A stretch of DNA of 64,000 nucleotides from Oncomelania hupensis (GCA_036898135.1 CM072525.1:52806799-52870798); one strand, 5' to 3'; counted from the stretch's first letter, positions 44,435 through 56,188 are shown. Made by a program: numbers and translations. The notes: generated by a model from the letters alone, not told the origin.

Positions 44435-45282
44435 CTAAAAGTGAAAGCGATCAAAAATTAGAATTAACAGAATTTAGAGGCACTTGTGACAATCCACTCC
44501 TGCAAGAAAAATATAACAATAGGCTATAAGTATAACATGAAAGCAAAACAATATTTAAATGCAGCAACATTCTTAACAGTACTGACCAGACAAAGAAACT
44601 CAATAACTTGCACAAGGAAAATTACAGAATTAAAGCAACAAGTGTAGAACAATGTAAACATGGTGGGAACTGTCGCGCACAAGTGGATTTCAGCGCCTGA
44701 GTATAAATAACAGTAAGCTAGACTGTTGCAGGGCTGGATAAAAAAGGGGGTGGTTTATTCATATTCGTATGATCGCGTGGCACGGCTCTAGGTTGTTTTT
44801 AGGTCCGATTGTGTGAAAATAGCGATTATAGAATAATTTTCATACATTTCACGTGCGGGCATAAGTTAATCGGCCAAGATTTAGAGTGAACTCCCATTGT
44901 GGTTGGCTAGACTGGCGGATTCTGGAGGGTTGTCATTTTCTCATCTGTTTTCAACTTGTGAAAAAGACTGAGAAGAAGGGAAAAAAGTTTGGGTGTAGAG
45001 GCTTGTAGCAGAACTTTGACCACACTTGGGGAAATATACTCTCGTTGGAGTATCTTGACCTGAAGCAGCTGTATGGTCAGAAGACTTTGATTACTCGTAG
45101 CTGGGGACGAGTCCTATCATAGGTCCGTTTGGGGTAAGAAAATATTTATTTTCATGTTATCCATTTTTTGTAGTTTGTGTGTAACTACCAGTAGAATCCA
45201 TTGGTTCATTTAATCGCGAGGAGAGGACCTGTATTGCACTTTACTCCATAAAGGCAAGGAGCTTCCTAGAGATAACTAGGCA
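44435..45282. other. Non-coding stretch with possible exon borders
   Basis: The minus strand would hold the intron upstream of the nucleolin-like exon. A plus-strand GGGGTAAGAAAA near 45129-45140 is donor-like. No supported gene. Confidence 0.45.
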
Positions 45283-47490
45283 ATTGGAGACCAATTTCTT
45301 CAACTAACACCGAATACAAGATTCTAGCAAAATGCCTCGCACTACGTTTATCAAGCGTTATTTCGGATCTTGTCTCGGATAACCAAGTGGGGTTTATTAA
45401 AGGTAGAAAAGCAAGCAAACTAATTAGACTTACTGATGATACTATTGAGTTTATGGATAAAAGCAACAAACCAGATCGTTCTGGCGCTGGATTACTCCAG
45501 AACTTTGGACTCTTATCTCTAAAGAATACTTAATTTGGGCCTTTAAGAGGTTTGGGTTTGGCTCAACATTTGTCAACTGGGTTAGGGTATTAACCATTAA
45601 CACTGAGAGCTGCATAAACTACCTAGGCTGGATCTTAGAGCTCTTTACAGTAAATTCCGGCAGCCGCCAAGGTTGTCCCTTCTCGTCGTCAGGCTTTTTG
45701 CTGGGACTAAATAAACTTGATTGTAAGATTCGTCAAGACGCCTGTATCAAAGGCGTAAAGCAGCCGAAGGCGTATCTTGGAACATTTAACTTGACAGAGA
45801 TACTCAGAGATGTATGCCGATGACAAAAACCTTATTCTTTACTGATAAAGAAGACATGAATTTGGCATTAGCAACTATAAACCAATTCACAAACATATCC
45901 AAATTAAAAATGAATGAAAAGAAAACTGAAGGGATGTGGATGAATTCAATGAAAAACAGTACTGAAAACTTGGGACACTTTAAAACTCAAAAACAGCTGA
46001 CAATTCTGGGAATTGTATTTATAGGTGATAAACCTGCTTCTATGATTGAAGACAACTGGGTAAAGAGGGTGGAAAACACAGAAAGAATCATATATCAATG
46101 GGCAAAACGTAATTTAAGCATTTTTGGTAAGCTTTGTGTTATAATTATAAAGTCCTTTCTAATATCTCTGTATATCCTATGCAAGCATTAATCATTCCAG
46201 AAACCGTACTGATAAAAATCAACACCATATTATTTAGTTTCTTGTGGAAAAAGAAATATTCCAATAGAAAGGCCTTTGAGAAGGTGAAAAGAAGAGTAGT
46301 GTGTAACAATAGGGAGGAGGGCGGACTTAACATGATTGACATACTGGACATGCAAACTTCCTTTCTGTTAAACTGGATGGTGAGACTCAACGAACAAAGC
46401 AACGGAAAATGGAAACTGATTCCAGTAAACCATTTCAACTGTATGGGAAGCAAGTTAGTTTGCTTTAACGCTTCAGCTAGTGTAAAATCATTCATTGGTT
46501 TAGATAAAATAAACTCGTCATTCTGGAGACAAGCTTTTGCTTGCTGGTTAGAAAACAAAAGGCTTTTTGGGTTAAAAAGAATGCATTAATCCAATCTATC
46601 TTTGGAATAATACCAAAATATTATTCAGTAATAAAGTCATCTTCTTTGAGAAATGGGCCAAAGCGGGCATTAATTCTGTCGAAGACGTGTGGATGAACGG
46701 TGATTTGTGTCCATTAGGTGAAATCGCTAACGTGGTTGGTCATAGCCCATCGCTGTACTTTGAGTATGGAGCTTTGGGTACTGCACTGCGTGCAGCGTGG
46801 AGGCAACAGCAGAGAGAGCGCGAGACAGAAACACAGCCACTGTATGGCGAGGCCTGTAACCCCAATGATATTACACCCGCAACTTTAGGACGCTCTTGAC
46901 TCAAGACAAAGCATGCCCCCCTATAAGCATTAGTTTTTGGAGAAACAAATACAACATTACTATTGACAAATGTCATTGATCCTTACCAAACGTTTGTACT
47001 AGGGAAGAACGCTTGGGGTTATTGCAGTGGAATTCTCTGGCCCTGATTTGGCTCGGAAGAGTCCGCTGGACCTAAAGCAATAACCTTGTATTGTATTGTA
47101 TTGCAGTGGAAGCTGCTTCACAATATTTATCCAACAAACATTCTCCTACATAAAATGAAAATTAAAGACTCAAACAGGTGTGACCTATGCAACGAAGTGG
47201 ATTATATAGAGCATTTTTTCTGTAAATGCGACAAACTACGTAACTTCTGGGAGCATGTTAAAAAGGAAATTGCTTTCTACACAGGGAAAATCATACGACT
47301 TACTGAACAAGATATTTTACTTAGATATAATGTAGAGAACATGCGAAGAAAAGAAGTGCAATTGATTAATCATATTTTATTGATTGGAAAAATGTGTATT
47401 AGTAAATTCAGATATGGAGACAGATTGATAATTGAAAATATTTTTGATTATGAAATGAAGCTTAGAGTTAGAGGCTTTAAAAAAGATTAA
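45283..47490 (+). pseudogene. Tx1/L1-like LINE fragment, several frameshifts
   Basis: Translated pieces in changing frames are NWRPISSTNTEYKILAKCL (RT block), SRQGCPF in place of the usual PLRQGCP, the thumb region at 45814-46589 (KNLTILGI-like and WAKRNLSIFGKLCV), and 46687-46899 with EYGALGTALRAAW. 47086-47490 has WKLLHNIYPTNILLHKMK and the CDLCNEVDYIEHFFCKC zinc cluster. It parallels the minus-strand copy at 12181-13830 but extends further 5' into RT. The catalytic YADD is degenerate (YAD then a shift). A 67-bp insert lies at 47033. Confidence 0.82.
47033..47099 (+). mobile_element. 67-bp retro-insertion with 12-bp duplication
   Basis: It is flanked by ATTGCAGTGGAA at 47021-47032 and 47100-47111, and ends TTGTATTGTATTGT, a pentanucleotide tail. 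Its body is the inverse of the GGTCCAGCGGACT tail family at 22617 and 19884, so it is the very 3' end of that family. Confidence 0.85.
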
Positions 47491-48388
47491 TAATGACGAA
47501 CATATGCAATGACAACCGGAAAATTGCCTATTGCTTTTGATAGGCTTACACGTATACATTTATGTTAAATTAGGCAAGTTTTCCTGCTCTCTGTGAATTG
47601 ACTGCAAATGACGTTCAATTGATTGAGTTGTTGCTGTCCATACCCTCCTCCTTTTCTATTTTATTTTTTATGTTTACGTTTATTTATTTTCTGTTTTTTC
47701 TCTTTTTAAAAAACTTGCAGTTTTTCTCCCTCTCTCCATTTATTTATTTTAATCTTTCTCATTTAAAATCATTGCTTGCATTGTACTACGGCTGCCCTTG
47801 CAAACTTTCGTTTTCGCCATAAGGTTTTGCACCTTCCACATAGGCAAAGCTAACAGGAATAAATTGAACAAAACAAATGATTAACTTTTGTTTTAAAAAC
47901 ATCAATGAGCAAATACTAAACTAAAACACATTAGTTACACAGTTCTAAGTCATTTTATGTATTTTGTTGCTGCAGTTTATGTTGTCAATTTGTTCGCTTA
48001 TTTTCAAATCAATATTTTAAAACTTGGAACTGTATAAAATTTAAGTTAGTGAGCATAGCAATGACAATCGTTAGTTTTCACAATGCATTCATCAACCCTG
48101 CATCTTAGGCTATTGTTGTGATTAGCTGTTGCATGTTTGGGACTCTTAAGTTAAACAGACCTGTTCACCCCTACCAATGCCAGTCAGGAGTAAGCAGATT
48201 GTCTGTCAGGAGTTTCATCTGTCTGTCAGGAGTACAGTACTGGAATACATTTTTTGAGAGATTGAGAAAAAAGAAAACAAAAAGACAGTTAAATTTACTA
48301 CAAAAACACATTAAAAAGTAAATTTGAAAAAGCATTCAATTATTTATTGCTTTATTATTGTGCGTTGGTTAGCCTGCTCTTGTTGCAA
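47491..48388. other. AT-rich and CT-rich non-coding stretch
   Basis: It includes T/C-rich DNA near 47640-47760 and a short CTGTCAGGAGT repeat (about 48179-48238, three copies). No gene is seen. Confidence 0.6.
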
Positions 48389-48619
48389 CTACTGCTTGTG
48401 TCTACCACAGTTCACGTGCCTTTCAATGGCATTTCTACCGCCGTCCGCAACGCTGAAGCCAAGTTTGCAAATTTTGCAGTAAGCATAGTTTTCAGACCTT
48501 TCGGAGCTCGTTAAGCACTTATGCAGTTCTGAATAAGAAGCATTCCACTTCTGCGTGTAAAGCATCTTCTTTTTGGGTGGTGTTTGTCCACCATCTTCTG
48601 CGTTTTTTATTTTCGGCAT
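48389..48619 (-). CDS. Small BED-like zinc-finger protein or transposase N-terminal piece
   Basis: 76 codons from ATG at 48619, chosen because MPKIKNAEDGG starts cleanly; the frame is open further upstream without matching anything. It has a lysine-rich start, an aromatic WNASYSEL segment, and YCKICKLGFSVADGGRNAIE then RHVNCGRHK, a C-x2-C...H-x5-H finger with the F-S-x-x-x-G-G-R-N signature of BED-like fingers in hAT-type transposases. The protein ends just after the finger, so it is either a stand-alone finger or a truncated transposase exon. Confidence 0.5.
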   Translation of the reverse strand: MPKIKNAEDGGQTPPKKKMLYTQKWNASYSELHKCLTSSERSENYAYCKICKLGFSVADGGRNAIERHVNCGRHKQ

Positions 48620-49221
48620 CGCGAACAGACTAGTCACTTCGAAAACATGCACAAATGCTCGATCACACACGAAAGTGCGAGAGCCGGAAATCGAAACTTG
48701 TACAGGAAATTCCAGTTTTTGTCTTAATACGGAAAACTTACGAAACGGAAGAAAAAGCGTCTTTCTACCGAAAAAACTACAATTTGTTTTTTCTTTCATC
48801 GCTCGCGTTTGAAACCGGAGTTTTTGTTTTCAAAACAAATAAGCGGATTTTTACAGTCAAAACTGAGAAAATCCGGTCAAACCGGAGGAGTGAACAGCTC
48901 TGGAGCAAATCAGGTACATGTAGTGGCCATTTAGGAGGAGAAATGGACACCTAGTGTAATTCCAGTCTCCGAAGACAGACCACTTTGTTATTCCACCGAT
49001 ATATTCACATATGGACATGAACTAGTCCAGACATGGCAAGAATGGTGGTATATGTACATCTAAAACCAACTTTTAATAATATTAATAAATAAACAAACAC
49101 AATACAATACATATAAAAATAAACAAACAAAATGAAAAACATACAAATACACGCTGAATATATCTTACTAGTGGTTTTGCTTTTGGTTGCTGTTTAAAAT
49201 GTAGATAGAGAGACAACTGTT
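48620..49221. other. Non-coding border of the nucleolin-exon array
   Basis: No gene is supported. AT-rich sequence lies near 49070-49150, up to the array start at 49222. Confidence 0.5.
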
Positions 49222-49387
49222 GTCTGCGAGTTTCATTTGGACGATGATAGTCTCCCCATATCCCCCTTGATACCTCCCCATACCTCCCCCCCCCTGATAT
49301 CTCCCTGCCACCCCCCCATGATGCCTCACCATACCTCTTGATACCTCCCCGAACCCACTTGATACCTCCCCATACCCCCCTTGTAAC
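49222..49387. repeat. Partial first unit of the 1.24 kb array
   Basis: It starts at TCTGCGAGTTTCATTTGG, exactly where the exon would end at its splice acceptor, and continues through the CCCC-rich minisatellite to the transposon border. The exon itself is missing. Confidence 0.8.
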
Positions 49388-49789
49388 CCCAGATAGCAAC
49401 CGAACTTTTAATTAACGTTATAAATTGGTTAGTTTTCAACGTTAAAAAACCGTTAAAATATAACGTAAGATTAACGTTATTTTGCCCATCTGAATAACGT
49501 TTTTATAACGTTATCCAAAAACAGGTTTTCAACGAAAATGTAACCAAAATTTAACGTTTCAGCAACGTTTCTTTTAAAACGTTTTTTTAATGGTTATTTA
49601 AAACGTTTTAATAACGTCAATACAACCATTTATAAACCATTTTACCCTCTTGAAATAACCTTATTTTAACGTTTGCAATAAACGTAATAAAAACGTATTA
49701 TACTATTGATTTTGAAAATGTTAAATACAGGCCCCTTGAATGCTGAGTGGATGGATACATTTTAACAGACCTGGCCAAAAAATTGCCTC

Positions 49790-49844
49790 CTTTTGCAGAC
49801 CACATGTGGGCCAATCAAGCCGCCCCACGTGTGGTCTGCAAAAG
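49790..49844. repeat. Near-perfect 21-bp inverted repeat
   Basis: CTTTTGCAGACCACATGTGGG pairs with 49824-49844 with one mismatch over 21 bp across a 13-nt loop. It lies inside the transposon near its left end. Confidence 0.85.
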
Positions 49845-50298
49845 AAAGTTGTACGTATTTATCAGTCAATGCAGGCGGGACCTGTATTAACATTTTCTAG
49901 ATGGTCAAAATCAGCTTTGTCAAGTATATGGTGTAAAAATAAAATTAAAAAAAAAATATACCAACAATCCTCACATTTCTGTTGAGACCAGTGGCAAACA
50001 AACTGAATCATTTAAAACTAACTCATCCACAAATTTTAACCTTAACACACACACAAATCCTAGCAGGGAATAACTAGCAGTATTCAAATAAAATAAAAAC
50101 ATCCAAAAACATTGATTGTAACAACAAAAAACTTGCAGGGAATAAATAACAGTAGTCGTAATATTATAAAACTTAAAAAGGTATTCTATTGACCAATCAA
50201 ATTCTCTCTCTTTCTCTTGTTGTTGTACAAAATACCTAATCCTCCCTAATACGAGATCAAACTCCTGCTTCAAAAGCAACTAGCAGTTCGCTGATTGT

Positions 50299-53200
50299 TC
50301 AGATAGCCTCATTGTCAGGAGGAGCCTGTGCATTGTTCTTTTTGGCCATCCGAGCACCTTTTCCACCATCTCGCTCCGAGGCAAACTTAAGCCAGTTCTT
50401 GATTTCATCTTCAATCTCTTTGTTGGTTGTTGTCCTGAAATTTGCTTTGTTGCGTACTGCATCTGAAATTAAACAAAATTGTGCATTGTAAGTTACATTT
50501 TTAAGAAAGCAATTTTATGTGTTTTTTAACAGCTGTTTTAACTCAAAGGGACAATACAGGGCGTTGACAAACTCAAGAAATTGCAGCACAGGCTATAATA
50601 CCTAATCCTGACACCACCGACTGATATATGGTTCAGCCTAGCAGTAACTCCTATGACAGACACTACAATGTCACTTTCAAAGTCAGAGTTATGACTTGAC
50701 GGGGGTTCAAACCCACAGCCTAAACACAAGGCAGATATATGTATATGAACCCAATGCCAGTAAGATAAGTGATTATTTATCGGCTAGGTGAGAAGGGAAA
50801 TGGAGAATTGACGAAATTACTCTCAATCCCTTTTGTTTCTTCACCAACTACAGTATTTAAAGTACCTTTTCACGACATTACAACAATATATTTTTTTAAG
50901 AGAATTTTTTACCCTGTTATTTTTGCTGTTGTGGTTTGCAAAAACAAATAAGGGGTGACAACTCACCACAAATGGCAGAGACGACAGCTGTGAGCCACTG
51001 AAACGGTTGCTTGTCACCATTTCCCTTCCAGTTGAAGCTTTGTGCTCATTTGTCTGAAAGAATGGACTTCAGGATTCTTCTGGTCAAGTCCTTATAGTCT
51101 CGTCCACCAACATCCGCCAAATGACACCTGCAAAAATGTATAAATTAGTACAACCCAACACACATTTGAAACAGATTCCCAATATAATTTTAATCAGTCC
51201 ATGAATTTGCTTGAAGAAATTTTTTGAAGAAGATTTTGTGGCTCTTGACACAGGTGTTTTGCATTTTTATATAATTTTAATTCTCTAGAAACCGAAGAAT
51301 AGCGACCTGAATGGACCGAACTATTTGTTCATGATAATGTGTTCATAATGCCAAAGCTTTCTTGCCTTGTGCGAATGCATTGTTTGCAATATTTACCTCA
51401 ATTGATTTAACCAACTGTCCATACTGAACCAATGTATAACAGTATGCAATTGTATATAATGTTATGTATGAACCGCATAACAGCTTCCTCTATAGTATAG
51501 GAGTGGTGTTTAAAGTTATGGTTATTTAGGTATTAATTATTCAGTTATTATTATTGTTCTTATGGTTGTTGTTATTAATATTATTCCTTTAATCATGCCG
51601 TTTTAAAAAGCTGTATGGAACCTGTAGGTCTGATTTATATCTATTGCCTGCTCAGTCTGAAATCAATTATTAACTTAATTACTGTATAATAGGCTTTTTT
51701 TAGGACAAACTTTAGTAATGTATTTTTAATAACAAAATTAATATGTCATTTTAATTGTATTAGGAAAACATGTTATTTTGGAAAATCTCTAGTGTCATGC
51801 CAGTGTGTGGTATTGTGTGCATGCATTATCGACTAGAGCATTAGTTACTTTTTACAATTTTGTGATGTGAAACTGTTGATATACCAAGCTCTGGTTTAGT
51901 TGTGTATGGTGTGGATTTAGTTGTTACCTGCAGTGTTTTTACTTTGTTTTCATTTGTCATTTTTCTTGAGTTTTGTTGTTATTTGTGCCAACAAGTATGC
52001 CGCACACAAAATTGTGTTTTATAGCGACAACAAAGATGTCTGAATTTGATTATAAATAACTAGCTCACCAGAGACTTGTGTAGAACCTGTAGCTCATCCT
52101 CCAAGGAGAGTAGCTCCGCATAGGTTTCCACTGGCAGCTTGAGATCGGGGAGAGGAGGTGTTGGTAGATACTGTCCTCTTGCCAGACGTAGCATTTCACC
52201 CAGCATCATCATCCCCATTTCCTCCCTTAGTTCTGATACACTCCTCAAAATGCTCCTATGAAGTGCTGTACACAGTACAAATATGCTATGCAAATATAAA
52301 TAACACCATTAACTAACACCATTAACTAAACAAGAAATGCATAATATGGAAATATGAATATATACATGCAGTAATGCAGGAAAGTAAACTCGTGAGTCAT
52401 TATTGAATTATACGAGTATTAATTAGGTTATCACTTTCTGGTATACATGGGAATAACATCTAACCGAGCTCAGCAATATTTTTCACTTGCTTGGTTAGGC
52501 ATATATATCTTATTCATCTGATTAATCCACTTTCTCTTTTAATTCTGTTTCATAAATAACACATAATCAGAGTATGCATTATTAGCCCAAAACTCACTTG
52601 CACTTTCATGACAGTCAATAGTCAAGAATCACATCTTACCCAACACCCACATTTCATGTTTTGGCCAGATGGCATAATGCTGAGTTCTGACAATGCAAAT
52701 CAAACATAATCTCAACTACTTTTGCCTACAGTTATAACTTATATAAACCAACTTTTTTTTTTTCAAATAACTGACAAATATGGGTTCATAAACTGTTTTA
52801 ATTTGAGCTAAACATTTTACAGCGTGTCTTACTCAGTTACTGAAAATGCCAAATCATCATTATCATATGAGGCATGCACATTTTTCATGCAACTACTGAA
52901 CTAGATAATAAAAACATATTCCTTTCTGTGCTGCATAATCAACACTGAGTGTTATACTTAGTAGAATGAACAAATCAATACAATTTTAAAATAAAAGACA
53001 AACAAGAAAAGAGATTTTGAAATTCCACACAAAGCAATGTCTATTTAATGTCATAAAAAACTCACTGATAGCATAGATCTGCCATACATGTTGTTGTGTC
53101 AGGTGGGCTCTTCTGGGATGCAAGTTTTGATGCCAACCCTCAGGTAGGCCAATATGCTTTAAATCTGTTGATACAAAAGTAAAAACCTATTATTTTAAGA

Positions 53201-53588
53201 TGTATGTAAACAGGTAAATTAACATTTTTGTGTATTAAAGATATCATTACAATTTCAAATAACTTATACAGAGTCAACGTTTGCATTTATTGATATTAAT
53301 TATCAGTATTTGTCACAGGAAATAATGATGCAGAAGTTTGATCTCTCTGCCTCCGGTTTATTCACTCATGCATAACAATCACATACATGTATGCATAAAC
53401 ACAATTAGACCCAATCAACCCCACTCCCCACCTTATGTACACAAAACATATAGAAAGAACAAAATCCTTACATTTCCAGGCTCCTCCTCATCCTTGATTA
53501 GCCATGATTGGTGAACTACATCCACTGTCTTTTCATCAATAAACTCTACTACAACAAACTCTGTGGTAAACATCTTTACTGGCTTGTT
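50299..53588 (-). pseudogene. DUF4806-like protein gene, multi-exon, with premature stops
   Basis: Candidate exons in order: a 53472-53588 (TTEFVVVEFIDEKTVDVV, acceptor CTTCAG, donor AAT/GTAAGG); b 53066-53164 (KAYWPT then TGA); c 52069-52265 (LPVETYAELLSLEDELQVL, donor CTG/GTGAGC); d 50967-51127 (LADVGGRDYKDLTRRILKS, then TGA at 51046-51048, then FNWKGNGDKQPF); e 50299-50462 (TNKEIEDEIKNWLKFASERD and stop). Exons d and e join in phase. As I recall the family, DUF4806 follows this order with a VGG...RRIL core, an NWKG-like core and a closing TNKEIE..IK.WL. The function of DUF4806 is unknown to me. Stops in b and d and uncertain phases at a/b and c/d suggest decay. Confidence 0.6.
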
Positions 53589-54024
53589 CTGAAGGAAAAA
53601 CATTTGCATCATACTTTCATTGCCTTAATAAGTTAATAAATTAATTTATAGACATTTATTACTAGAAGGTTAGAATACCAAGACATTGAAGGAATCAGTG
53701 TCAGCCCTGATTCTATTTCATAGAGTAATTATTAAATTAATTAACCATTGGAACCACCACACACCTCTGATCATGATGATAAGGCAGAATTACATTTTGG
53801 GATGTAATTTCCTTAGCAGACCTTATTTTTATAGCTGGTGCAACATTATTAACGCTGAATATTCCCAACACGTTTGAGTGAAATAGATAGTCAAAAAAGT
53901 TATGTTGTGATGAAGATTATGAACGAATCACTACTACTACAAGTTACAACATTTCTAACACAACAACCAATTTCATCTCCGAAAGAAATTAAAATTAATT
54001 TATATGGAATTATTAAATAACAGA

Positions 54025-54027
<3 letters not shown>

Positions 54028-54073
<46 letters not shown>
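54028..54073. repeat. AT microsatellite
   Basis: (AT)n run inside the transposon. Confidence 0.95.
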
Positions 54074-54077
<4 letters not shown>

Positions 54078-54953
54078 CTAAAAACGAAAAAAATATCCAC
54101 TGAATTGCGCAGTTGCTGTAGTCTATGGTAACTCTAATGTAGTAATGAAAAACGAAAAGTGAAGAAAAAATGTTTAAATTTGGCTAGATGCAAGTATGAA
54201 TAAGCTTATACACTTCGAGATTTGCAACAATGAGGGCCGGCCCTCTACGACCCGTATACTTTCACTAATGGCAACATAAAGCAATGAAAGTATTTAAAAT
54301 ATAAATTTAGACAAAATATGGAATATCGGTAAATAATTTCCACCGGTGTTTGTGGAACACAAATTACTCAACTGCTGTTGGCGGTCGGAAGTGCATTCCT
54401 TTACGATCGTACCTTCGCGCACGAGAAGCAATTTTACGAGTTACTTCCCTTAACTTATTTTTCTCTGCATTTGTTTCCTTGTCGAATAAATAAATCTCAC
54501 TATAGGTTTGAAAGCACACATCAGTAATGAATATTAGAATATTGCACGAGTTTATTATTTTTTTTAAATCATCTTTCAGTAGAATTTAACAATATATACC
54601 ATATACATGCACCAACAAGAAAACATTAAATTAACGTTTTTTTTCTGGTGTCCTTTCAACCGTTAAATCCCAACTAAAAGATAACGTTAAGGAAACGTTT
54701 CCATCAAACGATTAACCAAAATACAACCAGGAAAACCAATTGTAAACGTTAATTTAACGTTTGTTTGCTATCTGGGACCTACCTGTACCCTCCTTGATAC
54801 TTCCCCGTTGATCGTTTCGCAGGTATGGATGAAAGGAATCGACCATCACCATACCCCCTTATATATACCAGTATCCACGTTATGCCTACCCATGCCCCTT
54901 TAAACCTACCTGTATCCCCCTTTTACCTACACGTACCACCCCATCCCGATCCT

Positions 54954-55005
<52 letters not shown>

Positions 55006-55168
55006 AATACTACTACTAATAATAATATTGAATATAGAATAATACAAATAGAAATCATAAAAAACACCAAGGTTTTAAAAGAAAATTTGATATAAGATAT
55101 AATAATAATAATAATAAATATAATTATTTTTTATTTATTTTTTAATAAATTATTATTATTATTAGTTT

Positions 55169-55232
<64 letters not shown>

Positions 55233-55239
55233 TAAAGGT

Positions 55240-55426
55240 TCCTATCCTATCCTATCCTGTCCCATAACCCGAAGGTCGTAGGGGCACCACAGATGATCGC
55301 TTAACCAGCATACTCCATCTTTCTCTGTCCTCAGCAGCCCTCATGGCTTCGCTCAGTGTCAAACCAGTCCATTCTCGAATGTTGTCCTCCCACCTCTTTT
55401 TCGGTCTCCCCCTTCTTCTACCTCCT
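55240..55426 (-). mobile_element. 187-bp RTE-like 3' stub in array unit 1
   Basis: It begins with CCTATCC repeats and encodes, on the minus strand, the GRP(K)KRW and WTGLTLSEA C-terminus. It was inserted between AAAGGT and GTAGAAAAACC, which are joined in the other units. Confidence 0.85.
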
Positions 55427-55499
55427 GTAGAAAAACCTAAATTAAAAAGAAAGATATCCATATTGTAGTGTAAAAAAAATAAAATAAAAATAAAAATAA

Positions 55500-55575
55500 G
55501 GCCCGCTTGAGATTTGAACTTAGGTCGCCCTGCACGGTAGGCGAATGTTTTACTAAGTAAGCTACCAAGGCTTCG
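55500..55575 (-). repeat. tRNA-like block, one per array unit
   Basis: The minus strand has GGTAGCTTACTTAGTAAAAC, an A-box and D-arm-like start, and AAGTTCAAATCTC, a B-box-like site, with ATTCGCCTACCGTGCAGG between. It ends CGGGCC followed by TTTTTA repeats. Degenerate stems rule out a working tRNA; it is most like a SINE head. Other copies start near 56736, 57981, 59201, 60432, 61689 and 62945. Confidence 0.65.
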
Positions 55576-55882
55576 TAGAAAGACCATCAATTTTTTGGTC
55601 TATATGGGAAAACATGCTGAAACCTCAATTTGATTTTTAATGGAAGCGCGCGGAATTAGGCTATTGCAGTTTGTGGACATTTTGTTTATTTATTTATCTC
55701 AGAAACAGTTAAACGTTTGGTAAGGAAATGTCGGCTATAACAATTTGGTTGGTTTTGAGCGCACAGCAGGCCGATCCGCAGCGGCCAGCACCTGCCCAGA
55801 TCAGCGTCCATACCGGACAAACTTTATAGTAGAGGCGAAGAAGGACTTCCGGCTAAGCAATTTATATATATAGATTTCATAC

Positions 55883-56027
55883 CTCAGCTTGTTCTTTGCT
55901 CGATTCTTGGCACGGACAGTAATAGTTAGACGAACTTCCTTGATATCTTTGGACAAAGCATAAATGTCTGTGACAGTAGTTCCTGGTGGCAGCTTCTTCA
56001 AGAAGAGTTTACATTTGTCACGGTTCT
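55883..56027 (-). other. Nucleolin-like RRM exon, array copy 1
   Basis: 145 nt from an ACTCGCAG acceptor to CTGAG/GTATGA. It encodes the N-terminal half of an RRM: NRDKCKLFLKKLPPGTTVTD, then IYALSKDIKEVRL and ending in NRAKNKL. It starts two bases into a codon and ends two bases into the next. The retrocopy at 11402-12033 continues exactly from this junction as SFAYVEF. KLFLKKLPPG is the RNP2-type strand. The polypyrimidine tract before the acceptor is weak. Confidence 0.7.
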
Positions 56028-56188
56028 CTGCGAGTTTCATTTGGACGATGATAGTCTCCCCATATCCCCCTTGATACCTCCCCATACCTCCCCCCCTGAT
56101 ATCTCCCTGCCACCCCCCCATGATGCCTTACCATACCCCCTTGATACCTCCCCGAACCCACTTGATACCTCCCCATACCCCCCTTGTA

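Larger units (their letters stand above)
49388..54776 (-). mobile_element. 5.39 kb DNA transposon with CCCAGATAGCAA ends
   Basis: Terminal inverted repeats are CCCAGATAGCAA(C/A)C...AATTGG, extending about 40 bp with mismatches. Both ends are dense in AACGTT/TTAACGTT over 150-300 bp. Removal restores the array sequence TTGTAACCTACCTG with an AC dinucleotide duplicated (49386-49387 and 54777-54778). The inside holds minus-strand exons of a DUF4806-like protein and AT repeats. No classical DDE transposase was recognised, so superfamily is left open. Confidence 0.85.
54777..56188. repeat. Array unit 1 (with an RTE stub)
   Basis: 1412 bp; about 1226 bp after removal of the RTE stub at 55240-55426, which no other unit has. 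Confidence 0.9.

Noticed and set aside
50690..50770. A tRNA-like B-box match (GGTTCAAACCC) inside the DNA transposon
   Set aside because: No A box at a suitable distance and no cloverleaf; too weak to call.
55500..55575. A functional tRNA gene in each array unit
   Set aside because: Stems do not pair well and the D- and T-arm bases are degenerate; a SINE head fits better.
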